The position numbers were made by a program, and so were the translations under genes. A DNA stretch of 64,000 bases from Torreya grandis (Eukaryota > Streptophyta > Pinopsida > Cupressales > Taxaceae): the NCBI GenBank assembly GCA_037957365.1, contig JARHVA010003635.1, positions 198,501-262,500 on the forward strand. Direction: 5' to 3'. Under the pieces are notes generated by a model. The model had not been told where the DNA came from. It saw nothing but the letters and a program-made list of their open reading frames with translations, and made no database searches. Of this stretch, positions 1 through 12,987 are shown piece by piece (position 1 is the first letter of the stretch; every line of letters starts with the position of its first letter).

Positions 1-1600
1 CTAGGAGGCAGTGATAGGAATTGTGATAGCACAAGTGTTATATCATAATTTAGATGGAAATGTACCATTATTTATGATAGCTTTGTGTTAGTTGATACTA
101 GATTAGGGAACACTATGATTTTTGGGCTATCATCTGGATCTAGATTTTATATGATATGTATGGGATGTTTTCCATAAGGTAGAATACCATGGGGCCTATA
201 TTATTTATAAGTTCTTGGATATATGAGAGGTTCCCCATGTATTAGCTAGTGAGATTGCCCCATGTGGTTGATGACAGTCTACCTTAGGTTTTGAGATGGA
301 GACAAGATCATGTATCATAGACTATGTCCAATGTTCCATATTTATAGACTATCACATGAGGAGATATCATGTGGAAAATTTATATAAACATTAATATTTT
401 ATGTCCTAGTTATGTGACTATTAATATAGGGTGTGCATGGGTATAGATCATAAAAGACTACACATCATGGGTAGATATGCATATAGTAGCATGCTTGCCA
501 TGATAGTTTAGAATACTAAACTTGGTGGCCCCTCTATTATAGCTTTCTTATTGGGCACAAAATGTTAGAGAGATGAGAGGGATGGGAGGAGGAGGGGTAC
601 CTATACATATACTACTGATCAGAACTCAAAATGTTATACCATGGCTTGATGGAGCACGATAATAGGTATAATCAAAGCCATCAAGGGGAGATGCTATGGA
701 TGTGGATAAAGGTGCACATAAGGCACCATATTAGAAATAATGACTACCACATCCACATTAGAGGTAGAGGTACCATGAATGATAGGAAATGTAGGTGAGG
801 GATATAGCATAGGGGGGCCTAACAACTTCTCTAGGACATAACTGGTCCATAGAAGCACTTATGAGGAAAGGATCACAATATGATTGAGTGCTAATTTTTT
901 TTTACACTAGTACATATGTGGCCTATAGAGGAGGTTATTTATGTGTAAGAAAATGGATAGATATTGGTTGGTGATACCAACACTAGTGAGAAATTTTTTA
1001 ATTTTGATTTAAGTTTTTGATATAGGACACTAGTTGTATTATGATTATGGTAGATAAATGATTTTTAGATATATATGTGATTTGATACCTATTTATTTTT
1101 GGTTTTATATATCCTATTGTAGAGTAGGTTATATGGTAAAACCTAATTATTTTTGTACATCATGACATTTATTATGGGGAGATGGTACCATAGACCCTGC
1201 CACTTTAAATGTTCATGTGGTTCCACCTGCCCCATCCTAGGTATGCTAGTTTAAACTAGTGAGGTAGACCATGAGGAATATTTAAGCATGTGGGGATGTA
1301 CTCCATCCATAAAAAATGGTAGGAGAGGGAGAGGTACATGCCTGGTAGGCCCTAACATAAGAGAGAGTGGCACATATGGTAATCATCATCTAGCTTGGAT
1401 AGGTACAATCCTAGGTGGTAAATCTATAGTGATAGGTTATGGGTTTGAAATATTATACTACCTCATTAAATTGTACCACTCATAGGGGATAGTTCAAGGA
1501 ATCTATGGGTATTATGGCTATGCCACAGGATAGGTACGATGGAGACCAGCCTTAGAGTTAGAGATATTATATGTTGTATTTTATATAAAACAAATGTGAT
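1..1600. other. Degraded sequence without a recognisable gene
   Basis: I see no intact gene here. The longest frame is a 65-codon plus-strand stretch near 1,288-1,485 (MWGCTPSIKN...) with no motif I recognise. All six frames are broken often. G-rich phrases on the plus strand, such as repeated GGGG and GAGG words, suggest an old transposon pseudogene, but I cannot assign a family. Confidence 0.4.
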
Positions 1601-1601
1601 A

Positions 1602-1618
1602 TGTGTGTGTGTGTGTGT

Positions 1619-1690
<72 letters not shown>
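1602..1690. repeat. Compound (TG)n-(TA)n microsatellite
   Basis: About 8 TG units (1,602-1,618) are followed by a short spacer and then an uninterrupted run of about 33 AT/TA units up to 1,690. The open frames crossing it on both strands (poly-Ile/Tyr and poly-Thr/His) only translate the microsatellite and are not genes. Confidence 0.97.
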
Positions 1691-1694
<4 letters not shown>

Positions 1695-1839
1695 TTATTT
1701 ATCTCATGAGTTGTACTTGGATGTGGATGTTGATGCATGATATATTTATTTCTAGCACATGTAATTATATTTTGTTGTATATGTTATGGGAAATATATGA
1801 GGAGTGTTTTTTATTATAGAATTTTGTGATACACATGCA

Positions 1840-2800
1840 TGGTTAAAAAAAAAGGCAAAAAAGGCTTGGAAAAGTATGATTAACAAAAAAAATAACTACA
1901 CACTATATCACAATGGGAAATACGTAATAACAAATGATGACTAAATATAATAAAATAAAAAATGGTAAAAAGGAACAAAACATGTTTTCAAACCATGTAA
2001 AATATTTTCACTGAGTTAAAAAATATATATTTATGCTATATCATGCTAGGAAGTATGAAAATAATGTAATAAAATGGAAGGCACATGAAAACCAAATTGT
2101 ATAAAATCAAGATAATTAAGTCAATCAATCATACTAAATCATGTTGAGAAGTATAAAAAGAAAGACAAAATTGGAAAATTAAATTAAATTGATCACACTA
2201 ATTAAAGCTATGAAGTATCAAAAATTTATTGAAATGGTTGTAAACATACATGAAATTAGAAAAGAACAATATAAAAGTGAAATATTAACGAAGTAAGCAT
2301 AAAACATACTAAGTCAAGATGGGAAGCATGTTAATGATGTGTAACTCATAATCGAACACTATGTATCTCAAATTTGACACATGTAATTTAATTTTGACTT
2401 AGGTATTGAAATATTTTGTGAGGATGGCCTAGTCCTATCCATGGTCTCATAATTCAACTCACAAAGGGAACACCAATGAGGTAATTTTCAAGGAAGGCCT
2501 GGTCCTATCCATGTTTAATGTGTAACTCATAAATGGAAACTCTAGGGGGATGATCAATTAATAGAAAAATATTTCTCAAGGGGAAATATTAGAAATGTTT
2601 AAAAAAAAAGAGGTAATATGAAAAACATAATGTATAAATATATGATAATACCCTAGTAAATATGAGGCGCGCTAAGTACACAAGAAAGACACTAAGAGTC
2701 TAGTGACCATAAAAATACAAAGAATACCTACTCATAATTAGCATGGATATATATAGGCAAATAAGTGATATAATAAGATAAAATCATGTTTGTTATATGA
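1840..2800. other. A-rich degenerate repeat-like sequence
   Basis: No gene is visible. The stretch is A-rich with loosely recurring phrases about aagtatgaaa and catgttgagaag. Two copies of the word GGCCTRGTCCTATCCATG lie 70 bp apart (2,426 and 2,496). The word TGTGTAACTCATAA occurs twice (near 2,338 and 2,520). This resembles the untranslated leader type of sequence seen at 13.0-14.9 kb, but I cannot align it confidently. Confidence 0.35.
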
Positions 2801-3342
2801 ATAAGAAAATTAAAATGGACCTACCTTCCCAAAACATGTTCCCCATTCATCAAGACCCCTTACAGAGTCGTTGGTCTACCATGAATATTAGGTACTTGTG
2901 TGAGAAAGTAGGTAGCATTAAAAGATTTTTTTTATTTTCCTTTCCCAATATAATGCCCTACAACACCCCAATGGACCTAAAATATATCATGAGGCCAATT
3001 ATGGATTTTGATATTTGATTAGAAAATGATATGTGATATGAATCACATCTTTTAGTGTGATTTAACTTTTGAGATTTATATGTTTCCTTTTGTATCATTG
3101 CCTTTTGTTTAAATGATTTGGATTTTATATTTTATGGATTTTATGATTCCTCCTCCATATGGATTTGGAATAAGCAACATGAGTGATAAAAGTGATACAC
3201 ATGAATTAGCTTTATACTTTGGCTAAATGAAGTTAAGTATCCAAAGACATGACTGACTTAACACTTAGGCTTACCTATGAACTAGTATGTTATCTCAAGT
3301 TTCAACCATCTATATGCTTAGTTTGTGAAAGGAAATAGTGGA
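2801..3342. other. No feature seen
   Basis: A 73-codon plus-strand frame (2,797-3,018) has no recognisable motif and is flanked by stops in every frame. I see no promoter, repeat or RNA gene here. Confidence 0.4.
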
Positions 3343-4060
3343 AGAATGGGATATCCAATGAGGATTAGTAATAATAGGATTACAATGAGATGATTTTTTT
3401 ACTAATTAACATGGTAAATAAAGATTACTAAGGGGATAAAGGTTTGTATAACCAAGTCAAAATAATAATTATTTATGTTATTGAGATAAGGTAGCAGATA
3501 AACATAAAAAAATAAAAAGACATCCATGAAAATAAATGAAATCATTAATATAAGCATGTAATCATGGAAATCACAAAAGGAAATAATAAGAAAAGATGAA
3601 AATAAAATGAAACCATATACACCACAAAATGGATAATATAAATATTAATGTGAAATAGATAAGTGAAACAAAATTTGACACATAGTCAAATGATATAAGA
3701 TATGGAAAATTAGATCACAAATCCAATCTAGAATCATAATTAAGAATAAAGTGATGGAACACTATGTTGTGTTCACAAATACTGATAAATATGTCCACAA
3801 ATATTATCCATCACATCTTATATATCTCTATGAAGATATATCCTCACTTCAACAAGAGTCTCATCTATCATTAGGGAAAGCTATGATAATACCTCTCATC
3901 GAATCTCATCAACATAAAATGTAGGTATAGCTGAAGGATCATGCTCATGAGGGATATCATGTGTATAATATTGAATAAGGGGAATATATGTTGGAATAGG
4001 AATGGTATCTATGGGGAATTAAGGTGGTACCATTACTAGACAAGTAACCATGGGTGAGGG
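3343..4060. repeat. 718-bp tandem duplication, copy 1
   Basis: The sequence starting agaatgggatatccaatg at 3,343 recurs at 4,061 with a constant offset of 718 bp. The copies look about 98% alike, differing by scattered substitutions and single-base indels. The junction carries the short word GAGGGAGAA-, so the duplication is head to tail. Read on the minus strand the unit contains a decayed protein-like stretch (phrase DIPHEHDPSAIPTFYVDEIRE, near 3,880-3,960). It therefore probably lies inside a transposon pseudogene. Confidence 0.93.
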
Positions 4061-4778
4061 AGAATGGGATATCCAATGAGGATTAGTAATAATAGGATTA
4101 CAATGAGATGATTTTTTTACAAATTAACATGGTAAATAAAGATTACTAAGGGGATAAAGGTTTGTATAACCAAGTCAAAATATAATTATTTATGTTATTG
4201 AGATAAGGTAGTAGATAAACATAAAAAAATACAAAGACATCCATGAAAATAAATGAAATCATTAATATAAACATGTAATCATGGAAAGCACAAAAAGGAA
4301 ATAATAAGAAAAGATGAAAATAAAATGAAACCATATACACCACAAAATGGATAATATAAATATTAATGTGAAATAGATAAGTGAAACAAAATTTGACACA
4401 TAGTCAAATGATATAAGATATGGAAAATTAGATCACAAATCCAATCTAGAATCATAATTAAGAATAAAGTGATGGAACACTATGTTGTGTTCACAAATAC
4501 TGATAAATATATCCACAAATATTATCCATCACATCTTATATATCTCTATGAAGATAGATCCTCACTTTAACAAGAGTCTTATCTATCATTAGGGAAAACT
4601 ATGACAATACCTCTCATCGAATCTCATCAACATAAAATGTAGGTATAGCTGAAAGATCATGCTCATGAGGGATATCATGTGTATAATACTAAATAAGGGG
4701 AATATATGTTGGAATAGGAATGGTATCTATGGGGAATTAAGGTGGTACAATTGATAGACAAGTAACCATGGGCGAGGG
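4061..4778. repeat. 718-bp tandem duplication, copy 2
   Basis: Second head-to-tail copy of the unit that starts at 3,343. The repeat ends at ggcgagggagaa (4,771-4,782), where copy 1 instead runs into agaatggg. The low divergence between copies, compared with the heavily decayed surroundings, means the duplication is much younger than the element it sits in. Confidence 0.93.
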
Positions 4779-7200
4779 AGAAGATGCAGGTTATGTGGGA
4801 GCCACAGGTGAAGAAGGAGGATCCCTCTTATGTGGATGACTTATGGGAAGAGGAATAAAGAGTGTATGAATGGTCATAAAGAGATCATGAATATATTTTT
4901 AGAGGATACAATAATGATCAGTGTGATGGGTATTTTATTATTGCCAAAAATAATATACATTTCCATATTTTTCAATATGCTTAGGTAACAACTTGGGAGG
5001 AGGTATAACCTTATATTTGGGCTGGGGAAGGGTAGGATGAAATGTGTTAATATATTATTTAATATTTTGGTGTGTGGAAGAATGATTATTAGTGCCTTAG
5101 AATCAATGTATATGCTTGTTAATAGAATCTGTGAGTTTACTAATGGAAAAAGTAGAGGAATAAGCCAAGGAAGGATAGTATTATTGGAAGTCTCTAATCC
5201 AATGACCAACAACTTTATGAATATAATATTAAGGGTGAATGACCCATTTGGTGGGTAGGGGATCAAAATATAGTAAATGAATAATTCCATCACCAAGGGG
5301 AGGTGGGGATGGTGGAGAGACTGGGCTAGTATCATTTGAAGGAAAAGTATAATCAGATATAGGATGGGGCTCAGGTAAAGGTAGAGATAGGGTAGGAACT
5401 ATATTAGGCTTAATGAGGGTGAAACATGATGTACATAATGATTAAGAGGAGTAGAAAACATATCTAGGGGAATTAAGCTATATGGATATTACTATCTAGT
5501 AAAATAATAAGGACCAGTCACAACATGATCTATGAGCATGATCCTAAGAGGATTTACTAAAAATAGAGGAGTACCATGTGATCACTCCATATATAGCCTA
5601 TGAAAAGAGGAATAATACTAGAATTAGGAACTATGCAAGAAGTAATACAATAATATAATATAAAGACTAAAACAAAGAAGCATGATATCTAATAATCTTG
5701 GCATTTCATGCCTAGACAAGTCATATAAATGTATCATCTAAAATATAACAATCATCATAATTAGGTGTATGAAGGTTGATGGTGTAGGTAGGTATGATAT
5801 TTTCATGAGATGAGATGTTATGAATATAATTTCAAGATTTGGTTAAGACCACATGTATATCATTGATAGGTGGTTTATGGGAACATGTATTTAAGGATGG
5901 TAAAAGTTGGGAGATGAGATGAGGGGAGAGATCCAAAGTTTTGATCTTGATGCTGATCTCATCTAGCTCATCATCATCATAATATAAGAAGTTAGGTGGT
6001 ATGTTCCTAATGAGTTCAAGGGGACCATTATAACCTCAAGTAGAATTGATAGGATATTTGAAACATTGATATTCCCTAAATGGGACACTAGGCAAGGGTT
6101 CAAGGGTTAGAATTTTAAATATACTACATTCTTGGAATTGTTTGATCTACTATTTTTATAGGTTGACAAATGTTTTTAAATATAAGTTATGATTAGTTAA
6201 CCCAGTATAAATAATGGTAGGTGAAATACCTCTTATGTTGAAATTGGAAATTTGAGGTATAAGAGGATTATTTTCAAGATGTTTGATTGTTTTTTAATAA
6301 TGGGTGGTTGAGAAATGATGTTACCATGGGAATTCTTAAGGGTGGGTGGTAGGGCATTTTGATTTTTCACTCCCCATGGAACCTATTGAGGTTGATTTTT
6401 AAGGTGAACGAGATGATTTTGCATATGCATCATTTGGTTGGAATTATTATTTTGAAAACCATTCGTTTAATTTAGAGTTTTTAATAAGAGTTGATGGGTT
6501 TGGATAATATGTCTAGTTTGTGTGGCATGCAAAGAATTGACATTAGCCTTAGTGGATTTAGTTTCACACTGAGTAGTTTCATGTGTGACACTAATGGAAT
6601 GATAGGTATTGGAAAAAAAGAAGCACTAGTAACATGATTATCATGTGTATAAAAATTTTAACTAGTGGAAGGATTAACATTAGAAGAAAAAGAGGCATTA
6701 GTAACATGATTGACATTCATGTAAAATGATTCACCAGTGTTTTGCTTAAGGAGGAGGGGTCTTGGAAAAGGCCCACTAGAAGTTGAACCTTCCATGTTGG
6801 TGGATATACTTGGCATAGAGGTTGAAGAAATCAAATATGAAGAGTTCATAGTATGGTAAGGAGTAAAAATAGAAAGGATAGGTTGAGAATCAAAGAAGGT
6901 GTCACCTATGAATCCATGAGATAATGTAGGGGAAGGTGAATGGGGTTATTATACCTGACCACTTATCATGAGATTGTAAATATTTGAAGGTTATTTTTCT
7001 CTATGTTGATGAAACTCATTAATGAAAAATATCATTTTAGGTGTGTACTCTAATTATGGCTAATCTTTTAAGGAGAAAAGAGGGTTACAAACTAAGGATG
7101 AATGAGGATTCCCATAATTGGTATTTCAAGTGCCAACATACACATTGAGTTCATTTAAAGTGAAATATACAATATGTTTTGGGGAAACCCATTTGGATTA
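4779..7200 (-). pseudogene. Broken minus-strand protein region, possibly retroelement gag-like
   Basis: Minus-strand translation from about 6,849 downwards gives a Ser/Thr/Asn-rich start (MNSSYLISSTSMPSISTN). It continues with Asn/Gln/His-rich and Pro-rich text broken by TAG and TAA stops, for example at 6,658. Further on the same strand a long frame (5,335-4,874, 153 codons) begins MILAQSLHHPHLPLVMELF. Amino-acid composition and stop positions suggest a decayed coding region, perhaps the N-terminal part of a retroelement polyprotein. No zinc knuckle, protease or polymerase motif is visible, so the family is not identified. The LTR element at 7,201 interrupts its upstream side. Confidence 0.35.
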
Positions 7201-9384
7201 TGATGGCATTCCAAAAAATTTACTCATTTATTTTTAACGCAATTCTTAATCTGTTCATTCATACTTTTGGTTAAACACAAAATCCTTAACCATGGTTTTG
7301 TATGCAGATTTGTATTGAATGATAGCCTATATTTTGGCCATATATTTTTACATGCTAATCCAATTTATCCCAAAAAAACTTGAATTTGATTTGATATTGC
7401 AAGGCACACCTACTTTCAAAAAAATTCATTGGATATTTCTCTAGGAAATTGGATTTTAGTTACATAAAACTTGGTTTTCTAAGTTTTAACAATCTTGTAG
7501 AATAAAAATATAAATTTATCCATTGATATTTCATGAAAATACCTAAGACCACTTTTTTATTTATATAACATTAAAATGACTCTACACACCAATTTATAGC
7601 TTATTGCATTAGTTCATTTATGGGTAGCACTAACTTTTGTATCCAAAAACACATTTTTCACTGCAGTGTAAAAAACAACAAGTATTTATTTCTCATGTCA
7701 ATACACATTTTCCAATTTCTTACAAAGTATACATGATGAAATAAATTTAATTTAAAACTCTATTCTTTTTCCCTTATATGTGATCGGTTAGAGGTAGATT
7801 GAAACTCATCTTTAAAATATTCTACAGTGACTCATTCAAAATTTGTATTACTTTACTAACATTTTCAAATAATACCTATATTAATTGTATTAAACTAATT
7901 TGATATCACCTTTATCATATATTTATCAATTTCTTCTTATCCCTTTAATCTACTAACCAAGATCATACAAGCATCAATACATGAAGCAAATCGACTATCT
8001 CAGAGAATAAGATTTATTTATCTCTTCACCACAAGAATATTAAAATGGAGGCAAAACTTTTAAGACTCCCATGAAATTTTTCATAGACATTGTTTTATCT
8101 TTATACTATTCTTCATTCATCTTACCAATCAAGAAATAATTCCTCATATATACATCTAAAGATTTTTTTCTAAACTATGTAACCTGTGTCTTATGTGTGA
8201 ATTCAACTGCTCAATCTGACACAACATCGCCAATGAATACATCAAAGATCAAACCAAGAGAGTGGTACACAATTACTACTATGAATAGTCTTGACCAAAT
8301 TTAAATAACTCCACCAATGTTGCATGACATTTGAATCACTTGTTTTGGTAAAAAAATTAAGTCAAAAATAAGTTCATTAATGTATATATCACTCCACTTC
8401 AAATTTCAAACTCAGGCCCATAAATGAAAATTTCATGTAACACCAAATTAATGTGTGTTTAACTCTTCGGTATCCAAATAAAACTTGAGACTTATAGATT
8501 TAATTAGTATTCAATTTTTGAGTATTAGTAATTATAATTATGACTTATGCAAGCTATCAATTGACTGTATCACTGTATTATTTCTACTTAACTCACGAGA
8601 TCCTTATATGGCCTAATTAGATCCTTTTATCTAATCATCACTCAAAGGTTTTATATCATATAATTAAATATCACCATAATGTACCTTTGTAGAGTCTGAG
8701 ACAAAAATTAATATATCACCAAAACCCATTCATTATTCGAATTATCTTCAATTGAATTATTTAACATGCATTCATATCTCTATCACAATCCCATTCATCT
8801 CATAAAACTCTTGTACAGATATCTCCTTGCTCATAAATGTCTCAAAAATGTTCTTATTTTATTAAATCTAAAACAACTGATCTACATATGAAGTAAACAT
8901 TCTACTATATAAAAATGAAACACTTTATTTACAACTAGCCTATTCGAGGCTAAAAACTTAAGAATCCCTACACCAAAATGTTCTTAGTTGTTTCTAGAAT
9001 ACTTCAAATAAATAGTCTTAAACTCAATTTATATTGGTTTAACTCTCATATTTTATGGGTCAAACTCCTTTATAATGGTAACAAGTTTTAACAATTTTAG
9101 GATTTGTTGAAACTATCTCATAAGTCTTCTTAACTACCCATACTTTGTTAAGTTTTCTTATCTTCATTTTCCAACATAGCTTTTATCCTTTTAGGGATTA
9201 TTGAGATATAGATGACTATCATATTCATAAAATTTAAGATACTTTTACAATGTTACATACCCCTCACATATTAACATATCCCTCATTAAGATCTTTACAA
9301 TGCATTTGCCTTCATAGTCAAGGTGCATTTGATTTTACATAGGTTTTATTATAAAATATGTAATGGTGGGTTGATGCTCCTACA
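7201..9384 (-). repeat. 3' LTR (element orientation) of the LARD-like element
   Basis: 2,184 bp, aligning along its whole length with 10,814-12,987. The shared anchors run in the same order, for example aacacaaaatccttaacc near 7,275, caccaatttatagc near 7,586 and ttccaacatag near 9,170. The interior side at 9,385 (tcaaaatctagggcttag on the plus strand) would be the polypurine tract on the minus strand. It is purine-rich only in part, consistent with decay. Confidence 0.9.
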
Positions 9385-9921
9385 TCAAAATCTAGGGCTT
9401 AGAATATTTCATGAGCTCCTACTCATGAACTTTTTCTAAATGCCCAAAATATAAATGGTAATAATTTACAAATTTTCATTTTTTTAATGGTCCACTCATA
9501 CATGTGGACATGTTCTTTACTTCCACATTTATGTTTATTCTTATTTATTGTCTTATTTCCCGAAGCTATTCCTTACTTTCTTCTCTTATCTTCCATCGTG
9601 TTATTTTTATGTTTACCCTCTTAAATGAGGATATAAAATTATATTCTCTTATCTTGAGATCTTAGAAGAGTTTTCCTCTCAATATTCTCCACCTCCTTCT
9701 CAATCAAACTTGTAACACAAGCAAATGAAATATTAGAAAAAAAAATTTGAGACCCTTGTGTCTCTCCAAATTTTTGAATCCATACTTGTTTCTCAAGTAT
9801 TATTTCTTCTTATTTTGTCTTCAACTCTTTTTTAATACAAGTTTTTTTCCTCCTCTTCATGGTTTATGGCATGCTCCAAGGCTTCCATTTCTTCTTCACT
9901 CTGGTAGACAAATATTTTGTC

Positions 9922-10230
9922 TTATTTCTCAACTAGAAACTCTCCATCACTTTTAATTTTATATTTAATATATTTTATCTCCTTCAAAAGATCTTTGTCA
10001 AGTGTTAAGGATATGCATTTAGCCTTTACTACATTATCTTCTTCAGTTATGAGCCTATGCATTGGTTCAAATACATTATGTTCCTCCATCACTTGTGTAC
10101 CTACACTCAAAACATCAAAATAAAAATCAAATATAAAAACTTGAGGCCAATTTTCCCCTTGAGTATCTTCTTCCATCTGCATGTTCATCTTGAGCTTCGT
10201 TAGCTCACTCTTGAGTTGTTTACATATCAA
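9922..10230 (-). pseudogene. Short charged, coiled-coil-like remnant inside the LARD-like element
   Basis: A 102-codon open frame is the only sizeable frame inside the element. It is rich in Lys, Glu, Met and Leu (start MICKQLKSELTKLKMNMQ), with heptad-like spacing typical of a coiled coil. Upstream on the same strand (10,231-10,520) are further K/E-rich fragments broken by stops. No zinc knuckle or enzyme motif is visible. It could be a gag remnant or an accessory protein of the element; the function is unknown. Confidence 0.45.
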
Positions 10231-10798
10231 ATTCTTTTTCTTCTTTCATCTCTCTAATATTACTTTCATAAGCCATCCTACCTTATTTTTCATTACCCAT
10301 CCACACCATGGTTTCTTCATAATCTCAATCATGATCTTCACTAGTGTTATTCTCTGCTTCAAATCTTCCATTTCTCTTTGGAAGTTTTCCTCTTTTTATC
10401 TACTTCTTTAACCGGTCCTTTATCTTAGGCAACTCCTTGAATAACCTCCTCACCATTTCTACTTTCTCAATCAATCCTATTTCATCTTGATCCATTTATT
10501 ATCAAATGTTATTATCCTTGGATCAAATCCTTTGAGCATCACGTGTGCTCATACACTTGAGCTTTCCATAGCTCCTTAATTTCAAGCCTTACCTAGATTT
10601 TAAGGTTACCATGAACCACCATAATATATTGTAACTTGACCACTATAATATCACTGAATAAAATATCAATTCCTTAAAAACATTTTCAAAATATTCATAT
10701 TACCTTTTCTCTCTTCTAGTCTTTGCAAAATCAATCACTTCATCCTAAAACTTGTACTTTAATATTCAAGAAAATAACAATGCAAAAGAGCTTCTATA

Positions 10799-10808
10799 TT
10801 TGATACCA
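10799..10808 (-). other. Primer-binding site (tRNA-iMet type)
   Basis: The minus strand reads TGGTATCAAA, differing from the usual TGGTATCAGAGC only after base 8. It lies 5 nt inside the LTR end at 10,814, which is the expected distance. It fixes the element's direction as minus. Confidence 0.8.
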
Positions 10809-10813
10809 AAAAT

Positions 10814-12987
10814 TGATAGCATTCCACAACTTTCACTCATTCATTTTTAATTCAATTTTTTATTTTTTCACTCATACTTTTCATTAAACACAAAATCCTT
10901 AACCATGATTTTGTATGCAGATTTATATTGATTAACAAGCTATATTTTGATCATATATTTTTACACATTTATCCGATCAATCCAAAACCATTTAAATTTT
11001 ATTCATGATTTCAATGTGTACCTACTCTCAAAACTTCAATATTTTAAATTGGATATTTCTTTGTGAAATTGGATTTTAGTTATGAAAAACCTTCATTTTA
11101 AAATTTTTTAACAGTCCTATAGAATGAAAATATAAATTTCTCCCTTTATATTCAATTAAAATCCATAATACCACTTTAATCATTTAGCCAACATCAAAAC
11201 ACCTCTCTACACCAATTTATAGCCTATTTCATTAGTTAGTTTATGGCCAACACTGACTTTTGTATCTAAAAACACATTTTTCACTACTGTACAAAAATAG
11301 CAAGTATTTATTCATTATTTCAATACACATTTTCCAATTACTTATGTAGTCTACATGATGAAATCAATTTGACTTAAAATTCCATTCTTTTTCCCTTAAA
11401 GGTGATCGGCTACAAGCGGATTGAAACTCATCTTTAAAATATTCTAAAATGACTCATTCAAAATTTGTATTAAATTACTAACATTTTCAATTAATACTTA
11501 TATTAATTATATTAAACTAATTTACTATCACCTTTATCAGAGATTTATCAATTTCTTCTTATCCATTCAATCTGCTAACTAATATCATACAAATGTTAAT
11601 ACATGAACTAAATTGACTATCTCAAAGAATAATATTTATTTATCTCTTCACCACATGAATATTAAAATGGAGGTAAAAATTTTAGGACCCCCATGAAATT
11701 TTGTATCAACATTTTTTTTAATCTTAATACTATGCTTCATTCATCTGCCCGATCAAGATATAATTCCTCATATATACATTTATAGATTTTTTTTAAGTAT
11801 GTAACCTCTATGCTATGTGTGAATTCAACTACTCAATTTGATACATAACATTGATAATGAATACATCAGAGATCAAACCAATAGAGTGTTGCATGGTTAC
11901 TACTATGAATAGTCTTGACTAGCTTTAAATAACCCTACCAATGTTGCAGGACATTTGAATCACTTGTTCTGGTAACAAAACTAAGTCAAAAATAAATTCA
12001 TTAATCTTTATATTGCTCCACTACAAATTTTAAACTCGATCCAATAAAATAATTTCATATAACACCAAATTACTCTGCATATAACTGTTTGGTATCCAAA
12101 TAAAACTTGAGACTTAGAGATTTAATTAGTATTTGATTGTTGAGTATCTTATTAATTATAATTATGACCTATGTAAGTTATCAATTGACTATATCAATGT
12201 ACTATTTCTACTTAACTTGAGAGATCCTCATATGACTTAGTTAGATCCTTTTATCTAATCATCACTCACAGGTTTTATATAATACAATTGAATATCACCA
12301 TATTGTACCTTCATAAAGTCTGAGACAAAAATGAATACATCACCAAAACCCATCCATTATTAGAATTATCTTCAATTGAATTCTTTGACACACATTTATA
12401 TATCTATCACAATCCCATTCCTCTCATAGAACTCTTGTACTAGGATCTCCTTGCTCATAAATGTCTCAAAATGTTCTTCTTTTATTAAATATGAAACAAT
12501 TGATCTACATATGAAAGCAACATTCTACTATATACAAACAAAACACTTTATTTATAACTAGCCTATTTGAGGCTAAAAACTTATGAATCCTTACACCAAG
12601 ATGTTCTTGTCTATTTCTCTAACACTATGAATAAATAGTCTTAACATCACTTTATAGTGGCTTAACTCTCTTAGTTTATCGATCGAACTCATTTATGATG
12701 GGAATAACTTTAACAATTTTAGGAGTTGTTGAAATAATCTCCCAAGTCTTATCAACTACCCATACTTTGTCAAGTTTGATTATCTTCATTTTCCAACATA
12801 GATTTTATCCTTTTAGGGATTATTGAGATATAGTTGACTATCATGTTCACAAAATTTAGGATCCTTTTCCAATTTTACATATCCCTCATTAAGATCTTGA
12901 CATTGCATTTGCCTTCATGGTCAAGGTGCATTTGATTTTACATAGGTTTTATTGTAAAATATATAATGGTGGGTTGATGATCCTACA
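10814..12987 (-). repeat. 5' LTR (element orientation) of the LARD-like element
   Basis: 2,174 bp partner of the repeat at 7,201. The minus-strand terminus GCTATCA is followed by a 5-nt spacer and the primer-binding site. The outer end TGTAGGATCATCAACC matches the start of the other copy. Confidence 0.9.

Larger units (their letters stand above)
7201..12987 (-). mobile_element. Non-autonomous LTR retrotransposon with long LTRs (LARD-like)
   Basis: Two direct repeats, 7,201-9,384 and 10,814-12,987, flank a 1,429-bp interior. Both repeats begin TGAT(G/A)GCATTCC and end TCCTACA, giving TG...CA termini. Orientation is minus. Just inside the right repeat the minus strand reads TGGTATCAAA, matching the initiator-Met tRNA primer site used by many plant LTR elements. 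The interior has no protease, RT, RNase H or integrase, so replication would have needed enzymes from another element. The LTRs differ at roughly one base in six by eye, so the insertion is old. I see no convincing target-site duplication: the left flank is GATTA and the right flank TAATA. Confidence 0.88.

Noticed and set aside
1466..1819. Overlapping 90- and 72-codon frames rich in Ile/Tyr and Thr/His on both strands
   Set aside because: They translate the TG/TA microsatellite and are not genes.
4874..5335. 153-codon minus-strand frame, the longest in the window, as an intact gene
   Set aside because: It is flanked by stops and strongly hydrophobic with no motif. The antisense also has an open frame, and it lies within a longer decayed region. 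Kept only as part of a tentative pseudogene.
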